Shown in pieces: positions 1 to 6,701 of a stretch of DNA of 13,827 nucleotides. The first letter of the stretch is position 1. Each line of letters starts with the position of its first letter. A program made the position numbers and the translations under genes. This stretch comes from CALAMD01 sp035301025 (GTDB lineage: Bacteria; Bacillota; Bacilli; Bacillales; Amphibacillaceae): contig DATGUV010000040.1 of NCBI GenBank assembly GCA_035301025.1, positions 1-13,827 on the forward strand, written 5' to 3'. Under the pieces are notes generated by a model. It had not been told where the DNA came from. It did not search any database and saw only the letters and a program-made list of their open reading frames with translations.

Positions 1-1
1 A

Positions 2-487
2 AGAGGAGAAGGCTCACGTGGAATGACGATTTCTATCGCACTTGCAGGAAAAGGTCAATTACAACACGCTGGAGCAAAAATGCATCACCTAGCTCCAAAC
101 ACATCTTCATCTATTGTTTCAAAATCTATTTCCAAACATGGCGGAAAAGTATCCTATTTAGGACTTGTTCACTTTGGACGTAAGGCGGATGGTGCACGTG
201 CCAATATTGAATGTGACACATTAATCATGGATAATGAATCCACTTCAGATACTATTCCATATAACGAGATTAATAATGACAATATTTCACTTGAGCACGA
301 GGCAAAAGTATCAAAAGTTTCTGAAGAACAACTCTTCTACCTCATGAGTAGAGGACTTGAAGAACAAGAAGCAACAGATATGATTGTTATGGGCTTCATC
401 GAGCCATTTACACGTGAACTTCCAATGGAGTATGCTGTTGAAATGAACAGATTAATGAAATACGAAATGGAAGGTTCCATCGGTTAA
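2..487 (+). CDS. sufB: Fe-S cluster assembly protein SufB, C-terminal part
   Basis: This is the last 161 residues of SufB, the scaffold subunit of the cytoplasmic SufBC2D complex on which Fe-S clusters are built. The reading frame is open from base 2, so the gene began left of the window; full-length SufB is about 465 residues. The diagnostic stretches are HLAPNTSS, HFGRKADGAR, ECDTLIMDN, STSDTIPYNE and the very conserved tail GFIEPFTRELPMEYAVEMNR followed by EMEGSIG. These match SufB rather than its paralogue SufD. The ATG at 23 is an internal Met, not a start. In Bacillaceae sufB is the last gene of sufCDSUB, and the strong terminator right after it (525-566) fits that. Identification is by family resemblance; the upstream suf genes and promoter are outside the window. 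Confidence 0.97.
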   Translation, partial: RGEGSRGMTISIALAGKGQLQHAGAKMHHLAPNTSSSIVSKSISKHGGKVSYLGLVHFGRKADGARANIECDTLIMDNESTSDTIPYNEINNDNISLEHEAKVSKVSEEQLFYLMSRGLEEQEATDMIVMGFIEPFTRELPMEYAVEMNRLMKYEMEGSIG

Positions 488-524
488 TTGAAATAGAGTT
501 CATGAATGAACGTGTGATACAAAT

Positions 525-566
525 AAAAACTATGATTCCACGCATACGGGTGGAATCATAGTTTTT
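525..566. terminator. Bidirectional terminator between sufB and the AbgT gene
   Basis: A perfect 17-bp inverted repeat has arms at 525-541 and 550-566 around an 8-base loop. The left arm starts with AAAAAC and the right arm ends in a T tract (GTTTTTT), so it forms a U-tailed hairpin in both directions. It lies between the sufB stop at 487 and the stop of the convergent AbgT gene at 613 and should stop transcription from both sides. Confidence 0.93.
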
Positions 567-612
567 TAATTGATGCGTATGACGACTAGCCGAGTAAATC
601 ATCCCTTTTATT

Positions 613-2145
613 TTACAAAAAGATACCGTTTCCTGGTCCGAGAGGTATTTTAAAGATGAACCAAATAATAAATAATAAAATCCACATAATCGCGAAACCA
701 ATTGTGTATGGAAGTAGGGAAGACATAAAAGTTCCTATTCCGATGCGTTTATCATATTTTTTCGCAAATGTTAGTGCAATGGCGAAGTATGCAAGCATTG
801 GCGTAATTGGATTTGTAATAGAATCTCCTATCCGGTAAGCCACTTGAGTAACGGCTGGACTATACCCTAGTAGCATGAACATGGGCACAAATACGGGTGC
901 TAAAATCGCCCATTTCGCAGAAGCACTAGCGACCATTAAGTTGATGAGTGCAGCGATAATGATGAATCCAATAAACATAGGTAACCCAGTAAATCCGATT
1001 GCTTGTAGTAAATCTGCACCTTTAATAGCAACGATTGGTCCAAGGTTACTCCAGGAGAAAAATGCAATCATCTGTGCGGCAACAAATGCGATGACAATAT
1101 ATACGCCCATACTAGACATGGATTTCGCTAAATGATCTGCCACATCTTTTGTGTTTTTAATCGAACCAGTAATTTTCCCATATATGAGGGCAGGAACTAA
1201 GAAAATGATCATCATAATCGGTACGATACTATCCATAAAAGGTGAATCTGTAATCGAGCCTGTTTCAGGATGTCGCAACATTCCGTTTTCAGGAAGTATG
1301 GTTATGAGCAAGAGAACAATCAATATGCCGATGGATGCCACAGCCCAAATAAATCCTCGTTTCTCCAGAGGAGTCACAGACTCTTGCTTCTCCACCTTCC
1401 CAGTGTATTTTCCTAATCGAGGTTCGACAATTCTAGTTGTAATCCAGACGGCAACAGGAACGAGTACAAGAGCGGAAACAGCTAGGAAATAATAGTTCAT
1501 TGCTGGATTTGCTACATAATTCGGATCAATCATATCTGCTCCTGTTTGGGTGAATCCGGATACGAGTGGGTCTAGAACAGAAATTAATAAGTTTGCACTA
1601 AATCCACCTGCAACAGATGCATAGGCTGCAGCGAGTCCAGCGATAGGATGTCGACCTAAAGCAATAAAAATCATTGCTACGATTGGAGGCAAGACAACCA
1701 TGGCAGCATCTGCGGCAGCATTTCCTAAAATAGCTACAAGAACGATTGTTGGTAAAATAAGTTTTCGCGGAGCGCTTAAAATGGTAGTTTTCATAACTGT
1801 AGATATAAAGCCAGTTGATTCAGCGACACCAACACCGAGCATAACAACAAGCACAAGTCCCAACGGAGGAAAGCTTGTAAAGTTATCAACAAGTCCGGTT
1901 AATATTTGAATGATGCCATCTGCTGAAAGCAAGTTGACGACTTTTATAGTTTCATTTGTAACTGGATGTACAGCAGATGTACCTAGCAAGGAAAATACTG
2001 TTGAACATATTAAAATGATGACAGCGATTATGACAAATAGCATGACAGGATCTGGAAGCTTATTACCGTACTTTTCAATCCCATCTAAAAAGCGATTAAA
2101 CAGACCTCGTTTATTCGTTTGCTTTGGTGAAGATTCTTCATTCAT
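613..2145 (-). CDS. AbgT family transporter
   Basis: A 510-residue polytopic membrane protein of the AbgT (p-aminobenzoyl-glutamate transporter) family, which includes E. coli AbgT, MtrF and YdaH. The family is reported to import aminobenzoyl-glutamate or export sulfonamide-like antimetabolites; the substrate here cannot be read from sequence. After a charged cytoplasmic N-terminus (1-30) there are many hydrophobic segments (for example 32-54, 94-112, 128-163, 216-238, 267-284, 307-323, 346-363, 387-405, 478-500). Two related conserved regions fit the internal repeat of the fold: GNAAADAAMVVLPP (141-154) with GGFSAN (180-185), and SASAKWAILAP (407-417) with GDSITNPITP (440-449). The start is supported by GGAGGA at 2151-2156, five bases upstream. 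No AbgA/AbgB peptidase gene is adjacent, so a folate-salvage role is unproven. The gene stands alone, convergent with sufB and divergent from yunD. Confidence 0.93.
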   Translation of the reverse strand: MNEESSPKQTNKRGLFNRFLDGIEKYGNKLPDPVMLFVIIAVIILICSTVFSLLGTSAVHPVTNETIKVVNLLSADGIIQILTGLVDNFTSFPPLGLVLVVMLGVGVAESTGFISTVMKTTILSAPRKLILPTIVLVAILGNAAADAAMVVLPPIVAMIFIALGRHPIAGLAAAYASVAGGFSANLLISVLDPLVSGFTQTGADMIDPNYVANPAMNYYFLAVSALVLVPVAVWITTRIVEPRLGKYTGKVEKQESVTPLEKRGFIWAVASIGILIVLLLITILPENGMLRHPETGSITDSPFMDSIVPIMMIIFLVPALIYGKITGSIKNTKDVADHLAKSMSSMGVYIVIAFVAAQMIAFFSWSNLGPIVAIKGADLLQAIGFTGLPMFIGFIIIAALINLMVASASAKWAILAPVFVPMFMLLGYSPAVTQVAYRIGDSITNPITPMLAYFAIALTFAKKYDKRIGIGTFMSSLLPYTIGFAIMWILLFIIWFIFKIPLGPGNGIFL

Positions 2146-2352
2146 AATGATCCTCCTAATAGAATACGACGTAATTATGTATATTACCTATAGGACTAAA
2201 ATATTCATTTGCAGAAGGATTTGGGGGATGTTTTCTAGCAGCTTTACAAGGCAGATGTATATGTGATGGAAAAAATAATATGTCTCAGTAGGATTAATGG
2301 GGGAGATTCGCTGTTTGAAGGATTTTGTAACGGAAGAGGTCTTCATTCATCT

Positions 2353-2361
2353 TGTTATAAT
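2353..2361 (+). promoter_or_regulatory. Candidate extended -10 promoter (distal) for yunD
   Basis: TGTTATAAT has the extended TGn element followed by a perfect TATAAT at 2356-2361. No good -35 lies at 17 bases; TTGTAA at 2325-2330 is too far away (25 bases). It is about 125 bases upstream of the yunD start and could give a longer leader. Confidence 0.4.
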
Positions 2362-2434
2362 GGAATGGAACTACATGTTCTAGTAAAGTAGCATAACATA
2401 TGGGTGATGAAATTCATTCATCTAGATTGTCTTA

Positions 2435-2443
2435 TGGTACAAT
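2435..2443 (+). promoter_or_regulatory. Extended -10 promoter (proximal) for yunD
   Basis: TGGTACAAT contains the extended TGn element and a -10 box TACAAT (2438-2443), one mismatch from consensus. The -35 region is poor (CATTCA at 17 bases), as is usual for extended -10 promoters. Transcription would start near 2450, leaving a leader of about 35 bases before the yunD ATG at 2485. Confidence 0.55.
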
Positions 2444-2484
2444 GAATACTCAAAGGTTTATTTGAAGGTAGGAAGGAGATCTAC

Positions 2485-3873
2485 ATGCAAGAAAAAATCC
2501 ACTTCTATTATACAAATGATTTACATAGTGATTTTACATATTGGCCTAAAGTAGCATCCTTTATGAAAAACAAACGAATAAATTGTGAGCAAAAAAACAT
2601 TTCTTCATTTTTATTTGATATTGGCGATCACATGGATCGATTTAACATCATTGCAGACGCTTATAAAGGAAAGGCCAATGTTCAATTATTAAACGACCTT
2701 TCTTATGATTGTGTAACTATTGGAAATAATGAAGGTATTACGTTAGCGGAATATGAATTAGACCATTTATACGATGAAGCGTCGTTTGATGTTGTTGTTT
2801 CAAATATGCGAAAAATGAAGGGAACTACGCCAAAGTGGCTTCAACATTCGGCCATTTACGAAACAATTCAACAGACTAAAGTAGGTGTTGTAGGCTTAAC
2901 AGCACCATTTAATCCGTTTTACCATTTGCTTAACTGGCATATAGACGAAGTAACAGAAACGCTACAATGGGAACTGGACAAATTAAAGAACCAAGTAGAT
3001 ATAATCGTATTATTATCCCATGTTGGGTTACACGAAGACCGGAGAATTGCCTCGTTGTTTCCTGAAATTGACGTCATTATTGGTGGACATACCCATCATA
3101 TACTCAAGCACGGTGAAATTGTTAATCATACAATTCTTACAGCAGCAGGAAAGCATTGTAGCCACGTGGGAGAAGTACTGCTTACATATGATCACACACG
3201 TAGAGAACTAGTACATAAAGAAGCATCAGTCATTAACATTACACATGTTGAAGATGATGAAAAAACAATTCATAGGTTAGAGGATCTTCAGACACAAGCA
3301 AATCACATGATGGAACGAACAGTTGTAACGCTTCCTGAGGAAATTGATGCCAATCCTTATGAAAGTAGTCGTTTTTTAGATCATTTCACCCACACGTTAC
3401 ATGCATGGACGAACAGTGACTGTGCCATGTTAAATGCAGGTATACTCGTTGAGGCGTTTCAAGTAGGAGATGTTACTTATAAAGATATTCATCAGGCATG
3501 TCCACATCCAATTAACCCTTGTGTCGTCGAAGTAACAGGAAATGAGTTATTGGAAATTGTCCGTGAAACATTTTCTGAACATTTGATTCACCAAAGCTTG
3601 ACTGGATTTGGTTTTAGGGGAGATGTTATCGGTGCATTTTCCTATGCAGGGATTGAAATTGAGCGGGATGAGCAAACAAAGGAAGACTATATTTATACGT
3701 TATATATTCAAGGTAAACCATTAGAAGGGGAAAAGAATTACCGATTGGCTACGGTTGATATGTTTACTTTCGGGCGGATGCTTCCAGAAATTGCTCGTTC
3801 TCCTTATAAAAAGTATTTCTTACCTGAAATGATTCGGGACGTATTAACGGAAGCATTAAAAACATACGTATAA
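2485..3873 (+). CDS. yunD: YunD-type metallophosphatase / 5'-nucleotidase family protein
   Basis: A 462-residue two-domain protein of the UshA/5'-nucleotidase superfamily. The N-terminal calcineurin-like metallophosphoesterase domain (about 1-240) shows the two-metal motifs in order: NDLH (11-14, D12 and H14), GDH (47-49), GNNE (80-83, where the classical motif is GNHE), SHVG (178-181) and GGHTHH (200-205). The C-terminal 5'-nucleotidase domain (about 280-440) has NAGI and the DVTYKDIHQACPHPINPC stretch typical of the substrate-binding lobe. Unlike periplasmic UshA there is no signal peptide, so it should act in the cytoplasm on nucleotides or related phosphomonoesters; the substrate is not established for this clade. 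Length is that of B. subtilis YunD as I recall it. AAGGAGA at 2473-2479 fixes the ATG at 2485. In B. subtilis it also neighbours yunC. Confidence 0.9.
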   Translation: MQEKIHFYYTNDLHSDFTYWPKVASFMKNKRINCEQKNISSFLFDIGDHMDRFNIIADAYKGKANVQLLNDLSYDCVTIGNNEGITLAEYELDHLYDEASFDVVVSNMRKMKGTTPKWLQHSAIYETIQQTKVGVVGLTAPFNPFYHLLNWHIDEVTETLQWELDKLKNQVDIIVLLSHVGLHEDRRIASLFPEIDVIIGGHTHHILKHGEIVNHTILTAAGKHCSHVGEVLLTYDHTRRELVHKEASVINITHVEDDEKTIHRLEDLQTQANHMMERTVVTLPEEIDANPYESSRFLDHFTHTLHAWTNSDCAMLNAGILVEAFQVGDVTYKDIHQACPHPINPCVVEVTGNELLEIVRETFSEHLIHQSLTGFGFRGDVIGAFSYAGIEIERDEQTKEDYIYTLYIQGKPLEGEKNYRLATVDMFTFGRMLPEIARSPYKKYFLPEMIRDVLTEALKTYV

Positions 3874-3900
3874 CGAAATTGATCACGGATTAACGGGAAG

Positions 3901-4104
3901 TCAATACCCCCACCTCAAGTTTTGCAGGAAACTAAGAAAATAAGTGGAGGGATAAACTGCCGTAAATCCATGATTCTGCTCTCACCTACAGGACGTAGGT
4001 CACAAAGGAGTTGTCACAGGACGTGACGTTCTTATCCTTTGTTCCCCTATGTCCACTGGGGGTTGAATAAAAACCTCCCACTGAATGAAGTTTCATTTTA
4101 TGGG
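3901..4104. other. Nested inverted repeats: candidate structured RNA or small mobile repeat
   Basis: The 293-base gap between yunD and yunC holds a dense set of complementary arms. An outer pair joins TCAA(TA)CCCCC at 3901-3911 to GGGGGTTGA at 4058-4066. Inside are AGTTT/AAACT (3918-3922/3929-3933); a hairpin ACCTAC-AGGAC-GTAGGT (3984-4000); and a perfect 8-bp stem ACAAAGGA/TCCTTTGT (4002-4009/4035-4042) enclosing GTCAC-AGGAC-GTGAC (4013-4027). Both apical hairpins carry the same AGGAC loop within a shared ACAGGACGT. AGTGGAGG (3943-3950) can pair with CCTCCCACT (4074-4082, one bulge) outside the outer stem, a pseudoknot-like crossing. A last hairpin has AATGAA/TTCATT (4084-4097), extended by CCCA/TGGG to 4077-4104. 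It could be a non-autonomous repeat (for example IS200/IS605-like), a non-coding RNA, or the yunC leader. No open frame is seen. Strand is undetermined. Confidence 0.5.
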
Positions 4105-4166
4105 TAGCGCTTTGGTGGGGTATGCATACATATATAAGAGGAATTCGTTAAAGGAGGATATCACTC

Positions 4167-4475
4167 ATGGTTCATGTAGAAGAAATTGAAATTGGTGGTC
4201 ACCCGTTTACGACAACTCATGTAGCATTGCCAAAGACAAATTTACTTATCGTGTCCAATGATATTGGCTATATTATGTGTGCAGCTTTAGATGTCGATGT
4301 ATTTGACGATATGCTTGCGGACCGGAAAATCATTGCGGCTCGCGCAAAAGGCGTACGCTCTATTCAAGATTTACTGGATGCACCTTTAGAGAAAGTAACA
4401 AATGCATCACGGGAAATGTATGATTGGGAAGTTGGCATGGTTGGCAAGGACGCACTATTGAATCTTGTACGTTAA
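4167..4475 (+). CDS. yunC: YunC family protein (DUF1805)
   Basis: A 102-residue soluble protein matching the DUF1805 family of which B. subtilis YunC is the type member; family length is about 100 residues. Recognisable parts are PKTNLLIVSNDIGYIMCAALDV (split near 23-44), the ADRKIIAARAKGVRSIQDLL segment with its basic centre, and the C-terminal VGMVGKDAL. The family forms small compact alpha/beta proteins of unknown biochemical role, so no function is given. There is no signal peptide or membrane segment. The start is fixed by a strong AAGGAGGAT at 4151-4159. Upstream lies the structured gap described at 3901-4104, which may be part of its leader; no clear sigma-A promoter was found close to it. 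Confidence 0.9.
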   Translation: MVHVEEIEIGGHPFTTTHVALPKTNLLIVSNDIGYIMCAALDVDVFDDMLADRKIIAARAKGVRSIQDLLDAPLEKVTNASREMYDWEVGMVGKDALLNLVR

Positions 4476-4554
4476 ATATATGTCAAAGATTGAAGAACAC
4501 CCCCTACACCACTTTGTCGATCTTATCAACATAATAGCGTTTTGATTTATATTT

Positions 4555-4563
4555 TGGTATTAT
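4555..4563 (+). promoter_or_regulatory. Candidate extended -10 promoter for the HD-GYP gene
   Basis: TGGTATTAT has the TGn extension and a -10 box TATTAT (4558-4563), one mismatch from consensus, in the 150-base AT-rich gap after yunC. No good -35 is present at 16-18 bases. It would give a leader of roughly 100 bases before the GTG at 4669. Confidence 0.35.
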
Positions 4564-4668
4564 GTAACGTAGTTAAGATGATTTCATGAACGTTTTTACA
4601 CACAATTATTATCGATTTTAGCATCCATGAAATTCATTTTACCATTAACAAATGTAGGGGTTGTTCCT

Positions 4669-5754
4669 GTGAGACTACGTAATACTAAATCATTACAGGT
4701 AGGCGATAAGCTTGCTAAAACAATTTATAATGAACATGGAGTAGCCCTTGTTCAACGGGGAATTCATTTATCAGAGAAAATGATTCAACACCTCATTCGG
4801 CAAGACATTCGATATGTTTATTTAGAAGATGAACTCACAAATGATATTATGATTGATCAAATGATTACCGATGATTTACGCATGGAAGTCATTGAAACGA
4901 TTAAAGACACCTTCGCACATTTCGAAGAACACCATACAATGGAAAAGGCCTTTATTCATGAAGACCAGATGCAAGATTTAACATCTATTATCGATCAAAT
5001 ACTCACTCAAATGTCTCGTCAACAGGAAGATGCAATTTCATTACTTGCTGATTTATTTATAACAGATGATTATACGTTCCAGCATTCATTAAATGTGACG
5101 ATTTATACATTAGCCATTGGAATGAAATTAAATTATTCTAAAAAAGAATTGGGAGATTTAGGATTAGGGGCATTGCTCCATGACATAGGAAAAGTTTTTA
5201 TAGATAAATCTATTTTATTAAAACCCGGACCACTTGAACCTGAAGAATATGAAATAATGAAAAGCCATACGGAACTAGGATTTACATTTATTCGTAAAAA
5301 TACGAATCTTTCTTCGGTGATTGCCCATTGTGCATACCAACACCATGAACGATTAGATGGTTCCGGCTATCCGAGACAATTAACAGAAAAGGAAATTCAT
5401 CCATATGGAAAAATCATTGCGATTGCTGACGTGTTTGATGCAGTCACAAGTGATCGTGTTTACCGAGAAGGCATGCTACCTCATGAAGGATTAGAGATTT
5501 TATATGCAGAAGCGTCTTCAAAGTTTGATTTAGAGATGGTAGAAGCCTTTAAGAAAAGTGTTGCTATTTATCCTACAGCGCTAACAGTAACACTGAGTGA
5601 TAACCGTACAGGAGTTATCATTGGACAGAATCCAAATTATAACGATCGACCGAATGTACGGATATTACAGCATCAAGATCATTTGATTAAAGAACCATAT
5701 GAAGTGAATTTATCAAAAGTATTCGATGTAGTAATTACATCTTGTCATTTATAA
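4669..5754 (+). CDS. HD-GYP domain protein, probable cyclic-di-GMP phosphodiesterase
   Basis: Counted from the GTG at 4669 this is 361 residues. The HD-GYP domain hydrolyses cyclic di-GMP, linking it to motility and surface-lifestyle control. Seen in order: H139 in QHSLNV, the HD pair with GK in LLHDIGK (169-175), the HHERLDGSGYP signature (225-235), and IAIADVFDAVTSDRVYR (250-266) with metal-ligand aspartates. All catalytic signature residues are present, so it is probably active. The N-terminal 130 residues are a small domain plus helical linker with no membrane segment. Start choice: an ATG at 4627 is in frame but has no ribosome binding site, whereas AGGGG at 4656-4660 stands eight bases before the GTG, and related proteins begin close to the RLRNTKSLQVGDKLAKTIY segment. 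No diguanylate cyclase gene is nearby. The gene sits between yunC and yunB, genes that I recall as adjacent in B. subtilis. Confidence 0.9.
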   Translation: MRLRNTKSLQVGDKLAKTIYNEHGVALVQRGIHLSEKMIQHLIRQDIRYVYLEDELTNDIMIDQMITDDLRMEVIETIKDTFAHFEEHHTMEKAFIHEDQMQDLTSIIDQILTQMSRQQEDAISLLADLFITDDYTFQHSLNVTIYTLAIGMKLNYSKKELGDLGLGALLHDIGKVFIDKSILLKPGPLEPEEYEIMKSHTELGFTFIRKNTNLSSVIAHCAYQHHERLDGSGYPRQLTEKEIHPYGKIIAIADVFDAVTSDRVYREGMLPHEGLEILYAEASSKFDLEMVEAFKKSVAIYPTALTVTLSDNRTGVIIGQNPNYNDRPNVRILQHQDHLIKEPYEVNLSKVFDVVITSCHL

Positions 5755-5771
5755 TAAACAGGCTCTTCTAA

Positions 5772-5812
5772 CCCCCTTTACACATGCATATGTTGTAGAG
5801 GGGGGATTTTTT
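5772..5812 (+). terminator. Terminator of the HD-GYP gene overlapping the yunB ribosome binding site
   Basis: CCCCCTTTACA (5772-5782) pairs with TGTAGAGGGGG (5794-5804) over 11 bp with one G-U pair and an 11-base loop, followed by a T6 run at 5807-5812. It has the form of an intrinsic terminator. The right arm is also the only ribosome binding site of yunB (GAGGGGGG, 5798-5805), and the T run ends one base before the yunB ATG, so the hairpin could also block translation of a read-through transcript. Confidence 0.8.
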
Positions 5813-6598
5813 ATGTTAAAAAAAACGAAACGAATGCGTAAGCCATTAGCGCCACTTCACATTCGGAATGTTTTTATCATTACTTGTATTTTATTTATCA
5901 CGTTAATTTTCCTAACCATTTGGATAATTGACAAAGGAATCCGCCCTGCACTTATGGATATCGCAGAGCAGAAAACGATTGAATTTGCGACACGGACGAT
6001 TAATTCAGCTGTAAAATCAACAGAAAACATGCAATTTGATGACCTCGTTGACATGACCTTAGATAGTAATGGGAATGTTGCTACATTAGGTTGGAATTCT
6101 GCATCTGTAAATGAGGCATTACGCACGGCTACAGATCGTGCTGAGTATTTTTTATATGGTATGAATAAAGGACAGACACTTGATGTGGAGGACCCAGATT
6201 TAAAACCACTTGAATTTGGTGATTCGGTTGGAGATTTGGCAGAAAAGGATCCAACAGTTGTAGAAATTCCGATTGGTCAAGCGACACGTAATACATTATT
6301 AGCAAATTTAGGTCCAAAAATTCCTGTTCATTTTGAAATTGTAGGTAGTTTGCAATCAGATGTTGTTCATGAGTTAAAAGAGTTTGGGGTCAATGCTGCA
6401 TTGATTGAAATATACATTCCTGTAAAAGTAAATGTACAAATTGTAATACCGTTTTCGACAACAGTGTCTGAAATAAGCACCCGTGTATTTATTGATTCAA
6501 GAGTCATTATGGGAGATGTACCAGAATTTTTTGGTGGAAGTGGAGAAGGTCCATCCATTTCTATTCCCAAAAATAAATTTTTCGAAGGAGGGCAATGA
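5813..6598 (+). CDS. yunB: Sporulation protein YunB
   Basis: A 261-residue protein of the YunB family, which in B. subtilis is needed for efficient sporulation and made in the mother cell under sigma-E (established knowledge; the biochemical role is unknown). The N-terminus is basic (MLKKTKRMRKPLAP), followed by one membrane segment at about 18-39, so the bulk is expected outside the cytoplasmic face. The family core is EIPIGQATRNTLLANLGPKI (151-170) continuing into PVHFEIVGS, then a beta-rich region and a Gly/Ser-rich tail. The ATG at 5813 is preceded by GAGGGGGG at a 7-base distance, but that sequence is the right arm of a terminator-like hairpin. I could not find a convincing sigma-E promoter; CATATGTT at 5787-5794 is a weak -10 match. 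Confidence 0.92.
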   Translation: MLKKTKRMRKPLAPLHIRNVFIITCILFITLIFLTIWIIDKGIRPALMDIAEQKTIEFATRTINSAVKSTENMQFDDLVDMTLDSNGNVATLGWNSASVNEALRTATDRAEYFLYGMNKGQTLDVEDPDLKPLEFGDSVGDLAEKDPTVVEIPIGQATRNTLLANLGPKIPVHFEIVGSLQSDVVHELKEFGVNAALIEIYIPVKVNVQIVIPFSTTVSEISTRVFIDSRVIMGDVPEFFGGSGEGPSISIPKNKFFEGGQ

Positions 6599-6608
6599 AA
6601 AAGGCACC

Positions 6609-6637
6609 TTGACAAAATTCAAAGTAAGAACTATAAT
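6609..6637 (+). promoter_or_regulatory. Consensus sigma-A promoter of the NSS transporter operon
   Basis: TTGACA (6609-6614) and TATAAT (6632-6637) are both perfect matches, separated by the ideal 17 bases. Transcription should start near 6644, giving a leader of about 58 bases. It is the strongest promoter in the window, suggesting high basal expression. Confidence 0.93.
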
Positions 6638-6701
6638 TATCTGAAAATAGGAATTGTTTTAATATTAGTAACATTAATAGGGAAAGGGGAGAAAATGAAG
6701 T

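Larger units (their letters stand above)
2146..2484. other. Divergent intergenic region, AbgT gene / yunD
   Basis: This 339-base gap between two divergent genes contains no open frame I would call. Next to the genes are two good ribosome binding sites (GGAGGA on minus at 2151-2156, AAGGAGA on plus at 2473-2479). On the plus strand two extended -10 promoter candidates are visible. On the minus strand I see no convincing -35/-10 pair for the AbgT gene. Confidence 0.7.

Noticed and set aside
408..701. 97-residue minus-strand open frame overlapping the sufB end and the AbgT gene end
   Set aside because: It runs across the sufB 3' end, a strong terminator and the AbgT C-terminus, and has no family resemblance; it is a shadow frame.
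875..2266. Several plus-strand open frames opposite the AbgT gene
   Set aside because: They are antisense shadows of a long, clearly homologous membrane protein gene and lack ribosome binding sites.
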